Shown: in pieces, positions 1 through 5,287 of the stretch
Layout of the letters: every line of letters starts with the position of its first letter
Position numbering within the stretch: the first letter of the stretch is position 1
Source: Atopobiaceae bacterium
GTDB taxonomy: Bacteria > Actinomycetota > Coriobacteriia > Coriobacteriales > Atopobiaceae
Length of the DNA: 5,468 nt
Assembly: GCA_017460265.1 (NCBI GenBank)
Contig: JAFUBJ010000272.1
Location: 1 to 5,468 of the forward strand
Direction of reading: 5' to 3'
Made by a program: the position numbers and the translations under genes
The notes under the pieces: generated by a model
The model's database searches: none
What the model saw: the letters and a program-made list of their open reading frames with translations, nothing else
What the model was told of the DNA's origin: nothing

Positions 1-1026
1 CTGTGGCTCACGCTGGACGGGTCCGGCTACAAGCTGCTGCTCTCGAGCGACGGCGCGACGGTCTACGACCCGGCAGGCCACGCAGTATCGACCTTCGGGG
101 AGTCGATAACGCTCGACTCGTCGCGGCCCCAGAGCATCGGCGGCGAGGACGCCTACATCGTGTTCTACGACTCGGACGACGACGGCACGCCGGACACCAT
201 AAGGATGGGCGGCAACATCCTCATGGGCGGCTCGCAGACGCTCTCCGAGGTGCTCGCGGAGCTCGAGGGCACGATCGCGTACGACCACACCTACGAGTTC
301 GACGCCACGGGCGAGCACGCGACGTTCACCGCGCACCTCTTCAGGGGCGGGGTGGACGTGGCGAGCCAGTACGACCCGGGGCAGTTCTCCTGGTGGAAGA
401 AGACAGAGGGGGCGTCCGGGCTCGTGCCGCTTGGCACGGGCTACACCTGCATGGTCGCCTTGGCGGACATGGGATACGGAGGCCACGTGGTCGGCCGGTT
501 CACCACCACCGAGGACGCCGAGCTGCTCACCGGCGGGAACGCACTCACAGACTCTGAGGACGAGCAGCTCACCGCGCGCTTGGAGCAGGGCGGGTCGGTC
601 CGTGTGTCGGACCTCGCCGTCGCGACGTCGCTCTACCAGACGGACCGCCTGCTCGTGTCGGGCGTCGAGGGCGAGCACCTGGTGGGCATGGCGACGCTCG
701 CCGCCTACCTGGAGGGGGCGATGGCGGGGCCGGTGCGCACGGGCACCACCGCGGAGTGGTCGGCCGACCCGACGCTCGTGTCGGAGGCCGGGGTGCTCTA
801 CGTGTACACGGACCACGCGGTCGACTCGACCGGCAGGCCCGTCGCCGGCGTGAAGGTGGGGGACGGCAGCGCATACGTGGTCGACCTCCCGTTCACCGAC
901 GAGGCGCTCATGGAGCACGTCCTCGACAGGACGGTGCACGTCACGGCCGACGAGCGGGCCGCATGGAACGCCAAGGTGCGCGCGTACTACGCGGGCTCCG
1001 ACCAGATGGTTCTCACGACCAACTAG
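1..1026 (+). CDS. Phage tail tip/baseplate protein, C-terminal part (5' end outside window)
   Basis: The reading frame is open from base 1 to a TAG at 1024-1026, giving 341 residues with no start, so the gene begins upstream. Four segments are visible. Residues 1-80 look like beta-rich tail-tip sequence and contain an acidic loop, DSDDDGTPD (57-65), that fits the DxDxDG calcium-loop pattern. Residues about 91-173 form an Ig-like module with ATFTAH, LGTGYT and GYGGHV. A linker follows. Residues about 243-341 match a C-terminal block common in Gram-positive phage structural proteins, with LYVYTDH, VKVGDGSAYVVDLPF, LMEHVLD and a terminal LTTN. The role is probably the tail tip or baseplate, acting on the cell surface before DNA entry. 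The likely missing N-terminus is a tail endopeptidase or baseplate attachment domain, but this cannot be seen. Stop and next start are 12 bases apart, so it is probably co-transcribed with the following tail genes. Confidence 0.8.
   Translation: MWLTLDGSGYKLLLSSDGATVYDPAGHAVSTFGESITLDSSRPQSIGGEDAYIVFYDSDDDGTPDTIRMGGNILMGGSQTLSEVLAELEGTIAYDHTYEFDATGEHATFTAHLFRGGVDVASQYDPGQFSWWKKTEGASGLVPLGTGYTCMVALADMGYGGHVVGRFTTTEDAELLTGGNALTDSEDEQLTARLEQGGSVRVSDLAVATSLYQTDRLLVSGVEGEHLVGMATLAAYLEGAMAGPVRTGTTAEWSADPTLVSEAGVLYVYTDHAVDSTGRPVAGVKVGDGSAYVVDLPFTDEALMEHVLDRTVHVTADERAAWNAKVRAYYAGSDQMVLTTN
274..519 (+). repeat. Ig-like module, copy 1 (inside the tail tip gene)
   Basis: This segment encodes an approximately 82-residue beta-sandwich-like module. 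It aligns by eye with residues 44-121 of the small protein at 2093-2458. The strongest matches are ATFTAHLFRGG against ATFSAHVWRAG, and LGTGYT/VAL/GYGGHV against LGTGRT/VAL/GYGGHV, with both ending FTT. The Ig-like label is inferred from the pattern and from similar modules in phage tail proteins. No fold was computed. Confidence 0.65.
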
Positions 1027-1038
1027 CAAGGAGGGCAA

Positions 1039-2082
1039 ATGGCCGACATCTCAAAGATCACGCTCCCCACGGGGACGACCTACGACATCAAGGACGCCAC
1101 CGCGCGCTCGCTCATCGACCAGATGAGCGGCTACACGGACTTCCTCGGCGTCACCACCACCGCCCTGACCGACGGCGCGACCACGAACCCCATCACGGTC
1201 GCCGGAGAGAGCGTCACCGCCAAGAAGGGCAACATCGCGACCTATGGGTCCTCGGAGTTCATCTTCAACGGCACGGCCTGGCAGGCGTTCGGCGACCTCT
1301 CGGGCCTGGGGGCGCTCGCCTACAAGGACTCGGCCTCAGGCTCGGGTTCCGTGGCCGTGCCCAAGACCTACACCACGACGGTCACCCCCGTGGCCAAGAA
1401 CGTGTCGGTGACCGGCACCACGACTGGCTCGGTGACGGAGACGAAGTCGACGGTGACGGTCTCGAAGGCGTCCTCGGGAACGGCGACGTACACGCCGGCC
1501 GGCACCAACGGGACCTCGTCTGTGACCGGCTCCTGCTCGGTGACCCCGAGCGGCACGATCGGCACGGGGTCCGGCACGGCCAACTACACCCCGGCGGGAA
1601 GCGTGAGCACTCCGACCATCACCGTCACCCCGAACACCGCGACGGTCAACTCCATCACGGCCGTCGGCACGCTCCCGAGCTGCACGCTGCCGGCATTCAC
1701 GGCGACGGTGGCGAGCGAGACGCTGACCCTCGGCTGGGCGGCAGGCTCGTTCAGCGCGGGGAGCCTCCCCACGAAGGGCAGCAACCAGACCGTCGTGACG
1801 GGCATCAAGTCGGCGACGTCGACGCAGCCCTCGTTCACCGGCACGGGCGCCGAGCTCACCTTCACCGGGGAGTCGAGCACCGGCACCATCTCCGGCACCG
1901 CCGCGGCCCAGAAGTTCACCGGCACCGGCGCCAGGCTCGTGACCGACAGCCAGGTGCTCACCGGCGCCGCCTTCGCGGGGGCGTCCATGACCACCACGGG
2001 CTCGTACACGCCGGCGGCGCCGACCGCCACCACCACGACCGCCTCGACCGAGACCAAGACGGTGTCGGTGACGGTCAGCTAG
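1039..2082 (+). CDS. Thr/Ser/Gly-rich phage tail fibre or baseplate accessory protein
   Basis: This 347-residue protein starts at an ATG placed 4 bases after AGGAGG (1029-1034). Residues 1-23 form a short module, MADIS...LP.G...IKDATAR, that recurs at the start of the next gene and probably anchors the protein to the baseplate. Residues about 32-105 hold a second block recognisable from other phages, with GVTTTALTDG, YGSSEFIF and LGALAYKDSASG. From about residue 108 to the end the sequence is almost entirely Thr, Ser, Gly, Ala, Val and Pro. It contains repeated YTPAG and FTGTG motifs and a GSLPTKGS...GIKSATSTQP segment, as in fibrous tail appendages. No transmembrane segment or enzyme motif is visible. 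The likely role is an elongated fibre or decoration that contacts the host surface. Family-level recognition is good, but the exact position in the virion is inferred. Confidence 0.75.
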   Translation: MADISKITLPTGTTYDIKDATARSLIDQMSGYTDFLGVTTTALTDGATTNPITVAGESVTAKKGNIATYGSSEFIFNGTAWQAFGDLSGLGALAYKDSASGSGSVAVPKTYTTTVTPVAKNVSVTGTTTGSVTETKSTVTVSKASSGTATYTPAGTNGTSSVTGSCSVTPSGTIGTGSGTANYTPAGSVSTPTITVTPNTATVNSITAVGTLPSCTLPAFTATVASETLTLGWAAGSFSAGSLPTKGSNQTVVTGIKSATSTQPSFTGTGAELTFTGESSTGTISGTAAAQKFTGTGARLVTDSQVLTGAAFAGASMTTTGSYTPAAPTATTTTASTETKTVSVTVS

Positions 2083-2087
2083 GGAGG
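2081..2087 (+). promoter_or_regulatory. Ribosome binding site fixing the start at 2093
   Basis: AGGGAGG overlaps the stop codon of the preceding fibre gene and lies 5 bases before ATG 2093. An in-frame GTG at 2087 would sit on top of this site with no spacing. The ATG is therefore the better start, and it leaves the protein beginning with the same MADIS as its upstream neighbour. Confidence 0.7.
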
Positions 2088-2092
2088 TGCCC

Positions 2093-2458
2093 ATGGCCGA
2101 CATCTCTACGGTCAGGCTGCCGGACGGCAGCGAGCACTCCATCAAGGACACGACCGCCCGGGGGCTGGCCGCCGACGCGGGCTCCACCGCCAGCGCCGCG
2201 CTCTCGGCGGCGATGGGCGCGCTCGTGTTCGACACCGACTACGTCATAGCGAGCGGCGTCGCCACCTTCTCGGCCCACGTGTGGAGGGCGGGGGAGGAGG
2301 TCACCACGGAGTACCCCGCGACCGCCTTCGAGTGGAGCCTCAGGCTCGGCACGGCCTCCAGCGCGACGGCGCTCGGCACGGGCAGGACGATGCAGGTGGC
2401 GCTCTCCGCGCTCGGGTACGGCGGCCACGTCATCTGCACGTTCACCACCGACGAATAG
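2093..2458 (+). CDS. Small two-module phage tail accessory protein (anchor + Ig-like)
   Basis: This 121-residue protein starts at ATG 2093 and stops at TAG 2456-2458. Residues 1-23 match the N-terminus of the preceding fibre protein at 14 of 23 positions (MADIS, LP.G, IKD, TAR). A short Ala/Ser-rich helix-like linker follows (about 24-42). Residues 44-121 repeat the Ig-like module of the tail tip protein at 1-1026. Apart from the linker it has nothing else, so it looks like an anchor module joined to one Ig-like module. The inferred role is a baseplate or fibre decoration that binds weakly to the cell surface or to glycans, as Ig-like domains of phage virions often do. No enzyme, signal peptide or membrane segment is visible. 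The 8-base gap to the next gene, whose ribosome binding site overlaps this stop codon, suggests translational coupling. Confidence 0.7.
   Translation: MADISTVRLPDGSEHSIKDTTARGLAADAGSTASAALSAAMGALVFDTDYVIASGVATFSAHVWRAGEEVTTEYPATAFEWSLRLGTASSATALGTGRTMQVALSALGYGGHVICTFTTDE
2222..2455 (+). repeat. Ig-like module, copy 2
   Basis: This is the second copy of the module at 274-519. It encodes about 78 residues with ATFSAH, LGTGRT, VALSALGYGGHV and FTT at the end. The copies are diverged at the protein level, so the duplication is old or the two were acquired separately. Confidence 0.65.
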
Positions 2459-2466
2459 GAGAGGGA

Positions 2467-3507
2467 ATGCCCACATACAGCAAAGAGACGGCCCTCTACG
2501 ACACTGGGGCCATCGCGAGCGACATCGGGGACGCGGCCACGACCGCGACCAACTACATCGCCATGGACTCCTCGGGGGTCCGTGTGGCCAACGCCAACCC
2601 GGCCACCGCTACCACCTACCTCCGCCTCGCGAGCACCTTCCTCGAGTTCGTGCGAGGCAACACGTCCATGCTCAAGGCGTGGGTGGAGAGCTCGGTGGCC
2701 AAGATCCGCGTTGGCGCGGAGACCGGGTTCAACATGCTCACCGACGATGAGGGGGTCAAGCTCCGCAGCGGGACCACGGTGCTCAGCCAGTTCGCGTCCG
2801 ACATCATCGAGCTGGGCAGCGACACGTACGACTCAAGGGTTAGCTTCTGCGGCGGCGCTGGGTACATCCGCGCGGTTGGCGACAGCCTTTCCATCAACAG
2901 CGAAACGCCCTCTATGACGGGGGCGACCGAGAGCTTCGACGGGACGGAGAGCACGGCCAGTATCGGCACCGGCATCGAGAACAGCATCGAGTACGTAGAA
3001 CTCTATGCGAGTTCGCAGGACTACGGCAGCAGCATCGGGGTAGACCTCTATCCGACTGGCGGGCTGTACGCCGTCCCCACCGTGAGGCTGACTGCCGACA
3101 GCATCACTCGCGCCTTCCCCATGTCCTCCGTCATCAACGCCATTCCCGTGACGCTCTACGACAACGCATCCGCAGCAGCATCGGCAGCGGCCACGCTCAG
3201 CGAGACGGCCGCGAACTTCAAGCGGCTCACCATCATGTACCGCGACGGCGACGGTACGCACGGCAGCGTGGACGTGTGGTCGCCGAACGGCAAGCGCGTC
3301 GCGCTCTCGCTCACGTGGATTAACGGCGCGAGCACGCAGGAGATGTACCAGCGCGTGCGTTGGGTCACCATCAGCGGCACAAGTATCGCCACGGCGCGAT
3401 TCTCGGGCGACACCAAGTACCGCACGGGACAGGTCAAGCTCGGCGCGACGGCGAGCGTGACCAACAGCGACTACATCAGCATCGTCCACGTCATCGGCTA
3501 CAGGTAG
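2467..3507 (+). CDS. Phage tail fibre / receptor-binding protein
   Basis: This 346-residue protein starts at ATG 2467, preceded by AGGAGAGGG (2457-2465) overlapping the previous stop. The N-terminal third is made of short beta-strand-like repeats, for example YIAMDSSGVRVA, TYLRLASTFLEFV, GFNMLTDDEGVKLR and VLSQFASDIIELG. These resemble the stacked or beta-helical shafts of phage tail proteins. A middle part (about 118-223) is Ser/Thr/Gly-rich. The C-terminal domain (about 225-346) has the pattern of a receptor-binding head seen in Gram-positive phages: PVTLYDNAS, TLSETAANFKRLTIMYRDGDG, VDVWSPNGK, then ISIVHVIGYR at the end. The likely role is host recognition at the tail tip. Third codon positions become less G/C-biased from about 2830 on, which hints at a recombined distal part. 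Which receptor it binds cannot be read from the sequence. Confidence 0.72.
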   Translation: MPTYSKETALYDTGAIASDIGDAATTATNYIAMDSSGVRVANANPATATTYLRLASTFLEFVRGNTSMLKAWVESSVAKIRVGAETGFNMLTDDEGVKLRSGTTVLSQFASDIIELGSDTYDSRVSFCGGAGYIRAVGDSLSINSETPSMTGATESFDGTESTASIGTGIENSIEYVELYASSQDYGSSIGVDLYPTGGLYAVPTVRLTADSITRAFPMSSVINAIPVTLYDNASAAASAAATLSETAANFKRLTIMYRDGDGTHGSVDVWSPNGKRVALSLTWINGASTQEMYQRVRWVTISGTSIATARFSGDTKYRTGQVKLGATASVTNSDYISIVHVIGYR

Positions 3508-3518
3508 GAGGTTGCGCG

Positions 3519-3722
3519 ATGCCACCAGTCCACTGGGACACCGTCGTCACGGGCCTCATCAGCGCGGCCATCCTCTGGGGTGTTCGGGCTACGGCCAAGG
3601 CGCTGCGGGACTACCAGACCAGCTCGCACACGTGGCGCGAGCGCATGGAGAAAATAGACGGCAACGTGTGGGAGCCTGGTGCCGCTGGGACCGAGGCGCT
3701 TTGGCATGAGGTGGTGCGCTGA
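3519..3722 (+). CDS. 67-residue small membrane protein of the phage late region
   Basis: The ATG at 3519 follows a strong AGGAGG (3506-3511) with 7-base spacing. The ribosome binding site overlaps the stop of the tail fibre gene. The protein has one probable membrane span near the N-terminus (about residues 7-26, DTVVTGLISAAILWGVRATA), then a short charged segment (RDY, WRERMEKID) that may be helical, and a Trp/Gly-containing tail ending in HEVVR. I do not recognise a named family. Size, a single N-terminal span, and position between tail fibre and holin resemble small XhlA-like or accessory holin proteins, but no diagnostic motif is seen. It is the last gene before the terminator at 3755, so it belongs to the structural transcript. 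The 120-codon frame running through it from upstream is not the gene. Confidence 0.65.
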   Translation: MPPVHWDTVVTGLISAAILWGVRATAKALRDYQTSSHTWRERMEKIDGNVWEPGAAGTEALWHEVVR

Positions 3723-3754
3723 TAAAGGCCTCACGACAACTACATCGCGACATC

Positions 3755-3787
3755 AAAGGGATCGTCCGGGCGGGCGGTCCCTTTTCA
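3755..3787 (+). terminator. Intrinsic terminator between structural genes and lysis cassette
   Basis: AAAGGGATCG (3755-3764) pairs with CGGTCCCTTT (3775-3784), a 10-bp stem with one G-T wobble around a G-rich 10-base loop. A short T-run (3782-3785) then C follows. The U-tract is short and partly inside the stem, so termination is likely partial. It lies 32 bases after the 67-residue gene and 31 bases before the holin start. Confidence 0.6.
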
Positions 3788-3806
3788 TTGGACGGCAAAT
3801 GAAAGG
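3781..3806 (+). promoter_or_regulatory. Candidate hairpin covering the holin ribosome binding site
   Basis: CTTTTCATT (3781-3789) can pair with AATGAAAGG (3798-3806) across an 8-base loop, one pair being a G-T wobble. The right arm contains most of the holin Shine-Dalgarno sequence AAAGGAG (3802-3808). The left arm overlaps the 3' arm and T-run of the upstream terminator, so the two hairpins cannot form together. The stem is AT-rich and probably weaker than the terminator. Regulation by this element is an inference from pairing alone. Confidence 0.3.
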
Positions 3807-3815
3807 AGCCGCAAC

Positions 3816-4217
3816 ATGCCTCCATACCACTACTTCATCCAGCCAGTCATGAACCCGCAGGCGCAGGTCGCCATAATGGCCCTCATGGTGCTTGCCCTCA
3901 TGGACGTGCTCTTCGGCGTCCTCAACGCATGGTTCTTCCAGCACGACTTCTCAAGCCACGAGTTCAGGCAGGGGCTTATCCGCAAGCTCTCCAACTTCGG
4001 CGTGGTCATCGCAGCCGACGTGGTTGACGCGATGCTTCTGGGTGGCTTGGACCTTGGCTTCCAGCCCGTCCTGATGACGGTCACGGTGTCGCTGTCGCTC
4101 ATGGAGCTGGTGAGCCTGATGGAGATATTCGCCGAGATGCACCCTGAGATTTCCGAGTCGCTGTGGTGGCAGATGCTCGCGCACAGCAAGGACAGCCTCA
4201 ACAAGGAAGGTGAGTGA
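3816..4217 (+). CDS. Phage holin (Phage_holin_4 / TcdE-like)
   Basis: This 133-residue membrane protein starts at ATG 3816, 7 bases after AAAGGAG (3802-3808). The pattern fits the phage holin family 4 (TcdE/BlyA-like). It has a hydrophobic first span (about 16-41) containing DVLFGVLNAWFF, followed by the family's Ser-Ser and Gly..Lys-Leu region (SSHEFRQGLIRKLSNFG, 46-62). Two further hydrophobic stretches lie at about 61-76 and 84-102, and the tail is hydrophilic and charged, ending in KEGE. Family members build up in the cytoplasmic membrane and at a set time open lesions that let the endolysin reach the peptidoglycan. The endolysin follows directly, the standard lysis order. Its ribosome binding site may be masked by the hairpin at 3781-3806. 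Length is normal for the family. Confidence in the holin call is high. Confidence 0.85.
   Translation: MPPYHYFIQPVMNPQAQVAIMALMVLALMDVLFGVLNAWFFQHDFSSHEFRQGLIRKLSNFGVVIAADVVDAMLLGGLDLGFQPVLMTVTVSLSLMELVSLMEIFAEMHPEISESLWWQMLAHSKDSLNKEGE
4203..4210 (+). promoter_or_regulatory. Ribosome binding site fixing the endolysin start at GTG 4219
   Basis: AAGGAAGG lies inside the end of the holin gene and ends 8 bases before GTG 4219. An in-frame GTG at 4210 would overlap this site and leave no spacer. The 4219 start is therefore preferred; the first three codons of the longer form (GTG AGT GAC) would be lost. Confidence 0.6.
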
Positions 4218-4218
4218 C

Positions 4219-4938
4219 GTGGCCCTATCAGTTCCTGAGCGCATCGCTCAGATTGCGGAGCACTTCGCCGAGCACGACAGCCACGGCTACTCGCAGCCTA
4301 ACCGTGGCACGGGCGGCACCGAGACCATAACGCTCAGCGACGGCAGCAAGGTCAGCGTGACCAGCTTCGATGTTGACTGCTCCGAGATGGTGAGACAGTG
4401 CGTGAACGGTGGCCTCGGCAAGAAGGCAATCGCCTACATGTGGACGGGCAACGAGGACGAGGAGCTAAAGGCGCAGGGCTTCACCCGCATGGGCTACTCG
4501 GCGTCCAAGGTGCAGCGCGGTGACGTGCTTTTCGTCAGCGGTCACACGGGCGTCGCCCTCGGCAACGGCAAGCAGGCCGACGCGCACGGCGACGAGTACG
4601 GCGGCATCACCGGCCCGAATCGTGGCGACCAGACGGGCCACGAGGTCGAGGTCCGGTCGCTCCGCTCGTGGACTTACATCTATCGGTACTCCAAGGGCGG
4701 CGGCGCGCAGCCAGCGACAGTCCCCGCCAGCTTCACGATCGTTGCCGGCACAGAGCGCAACGTACGCAGCGCCCCGTCCACGGCGAGCAGCACCACCATC
4801 ACGGGGCAGCTCAAACCCGGCGAGTCGGTGGTCTGCCGTGGGCTTGTGTACGCCAACGGGCTGGCATGGGGCGTCTACGACAACTACAGCGGCAAGACGC
4901 GCTACATCGCGCTGCAAGGGCAGGTGACCGTTTCATGA
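4219..4938 (+). CDS. Endolysin: Cys/His peptidoglycan hydrolase with C-terminal SH3 domain
   Basis: With GTG 4219 the protein has 239 residues. The N-terminal domain (1-158) has the pattern of phage NlpC/P60-like hydrolases close to the Amidase_5 group: RIAQIAEH, DSHGYSQPNR (20-29), the nucleophile motif DVDCSEMVRQC with Cys54, a YMWTGN segment and GDVLFVSGHTGVALG with His109. The third catalytic residue may be Asp121 or His123. A 15- to 20-residue insert (about 30-49) separates HGYSQPNR from the Cys motif, where many relatives run directly on. After a short linker (GGGAQPATVPAS) comes a bacterial SH3-type domain (about 174-239) with NVRSAPSTASS and WGVYDNYSGKTRYIAL, expected to bind the cell wall. 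There is no signal peptide, so release depends on the holin. It cuts peptide or amide bonds in peptidoglycan; the exact bond is not readable. Its stop overlaps the next gene by 4 bases (ATGA). Confidence 0.85.
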   Translation: MALSVPERIAQIAEHFAEHDSHGYSQPNRGTGGTETITLSDGSKVSVTSFDVDCSEMVRQCVNGGLGKKAIAYMWTGNEDEELKAQGFTRMGYSASKVQRGDVLFVSGHTGVALGNGKQADAHGDEYGGITGPNRGDQTGHEVEVRSLRSWTYIYRYSKGGGAQPATVPASFTIVAGTERNVRSAPSTASSTTITGQLKPGESVVCRGLVYANGLAWGVYDNYSGKTRYIALQGQVTVS

Positions 4939-5066
4939 GCTACCACAAGTACGAGCTGCCGCGACAGCCCAAGACGCCGCTCGACACCCCGACCACCATC
5001 TTCGGCATCATCGGCATCGTATCGGTCGTTGTCCTCGTGGGGATGCTGCTGTGGTGCGCGGGGTGA
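4935..5066 (+). CDS. 43-residue single-span membrane protein coupled to the endolysin
   Basis: The ATG at 4935 overlaps the endolysin stop (ATGA), and AGGTGA (4922-4927) with 7-base spacing serves as ribosome binding site. The protein has a polar, Pro-rich N-terminus (1-20, KYELPRQPK then TPLDTP) and one strongly hydrophobic stretch (21-41, IFGIIGIVSVVVLVG then MLLWC) at its end. This arrangement predicts one membrane span with almost nothing beyond it. I do not recognise a family. Position right after the endolysin suggests a lysis accessory role, such as a second holin, an antiholin or a modulator. Superinfection or membrane functions unrelated to lysis remain possible. The gene is real by virtue of the overlap, start signal and clear membrane segment. 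Confidence 0.65.
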   Translation: MSYHKYELPRQPKTPLDTPTTIFGIIGIVSVVVLVGMLLWCAG

Positions 5067-5209
5067 CCGCGCCGACGTGCCCCAAGTGCGGACGGCAGAT
5101 GGAGCTGGTACCGTGGAGCGAGTGGCAGCTCGGCGAGCGCCGCACTATCGACGCCATCTGCCCCAGCTGCCTGCACATCGAGCGGCTGGAAGTCAAGAAG
5201 CAAAGCTAG
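5063..5209 (+). CDS. 48-residue zinc-ribbon protein at the end of the phage late operon
   Basis: GTG 5063 overlaps the stop of the membrane protein (GTGA), giving 48 residues to TAG 5207-5209. Two in-frame GTGs at 5051 and 5054 would add 4 or 3 residues and cannot be excluded, since no strong ribosome binding site is visible; translation probably depends on coupling. The protein has two CxxC knuckles, CPKC (6-9) and CPSC (33-36), 23 residues apart, which is the layout of a small zinc ribbon binding one metal ion. The part between is amphipathic with WSEWQLGERRTID, and the tail is ERLEVKKQS. It should be cytoplasmic. The fold is clear but function is not: small phage zinc ribbons occur as DNA- or protein-binding factors. 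A lysis role is not supported by anything in the sequence apart from its position. The terminator begins 5 bases after the stop. Confidence 0.7.
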   Translation: MTAPTCPKCGRQMELVPWSEWQLGERRTIDAICPSCLHIERLEVKKQS

Positions 5210-5213
5210 GTAT

Positions 5214-5247
5214 GCCCCTCTCCGCCGTGTGCGGGGAGGGGCTTTTC
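5214..5247 (+). terminator. Strong intrinsic terminator of the phage late operon
   Basis: GCCCCTCTCCGC (5214-5225) pairs with GCGGGGAGGGGC (5231-5242), a 12-bp stem with one G-T wobble and a CGTGT loop, followed by TTTTC. It starts 5 bases after the zinc-ribbon stop and should end the + strand transcript before the convergent tRNA gene. It is itself flanked by GTATGC (5210-5215) and GCATAC (5249-5254). Confidence 0.85.
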
Positions 5248-5287
5248 TGCATACTTCTGGGCGTTATGTGAATCGCGCAAAAATGGC

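Noticed and set aside
1336..2235. Long open frame of 299 codons on the - strand opposite the fibre gene
   Set aside because: It is very rich in Arg, Gly and Ala, has no ribosome binding site of note, and lies opposite a well-supported gene. Strong G/C at third positions keeps antisense frames open by chance.
756..2249. 497-codon open frame on the + strand in another frame
   Set aside because: Its composition (Arg, His, Asp, Gly) is typical of a shifted frame of GC-rich coding DNA. It runs across three recognisable tail genes that each have a good start site.
2830..3507. Possible diversity-generating retroelement target at the tail fibre C-terminus
   Set aside because: No template repeat, no reverse transcriptase and no adenine-rich variable segment are visible in the window.
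3360..3518. Upstream extension of the 67-residue membrane protein
   Set aside because: The added part is a shifted frame of the tail fibre gene. ATG 3519 has AGGAGG at ideal spacing just after the fibre gene stop.
3723..3815. Separate promoter for the lysis cassette
   Set aside because: TTGGAC (3788-3793) resembles a -35, but no -10-like sequence stands 16-18 bases downstream. Readthrough of a leaky terminator explains holin expression equally well.
4210..4218. GTG 4210 as the endolysin start, giving 242 residues
   Set aside because: The ribosome binding site AAGGAAGG would overlap this codon with no spacer, while GTG 4219 sits 8 bases after it. Not fully excluded.
5029..5271. 80-codon open frame across the zinc-ribbon gene and terminator
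   Set aside because: It runs through a strong terminator and overlaps the better supported CxxC/CxxC gene in another frame, with an Arg/His-rich composition.
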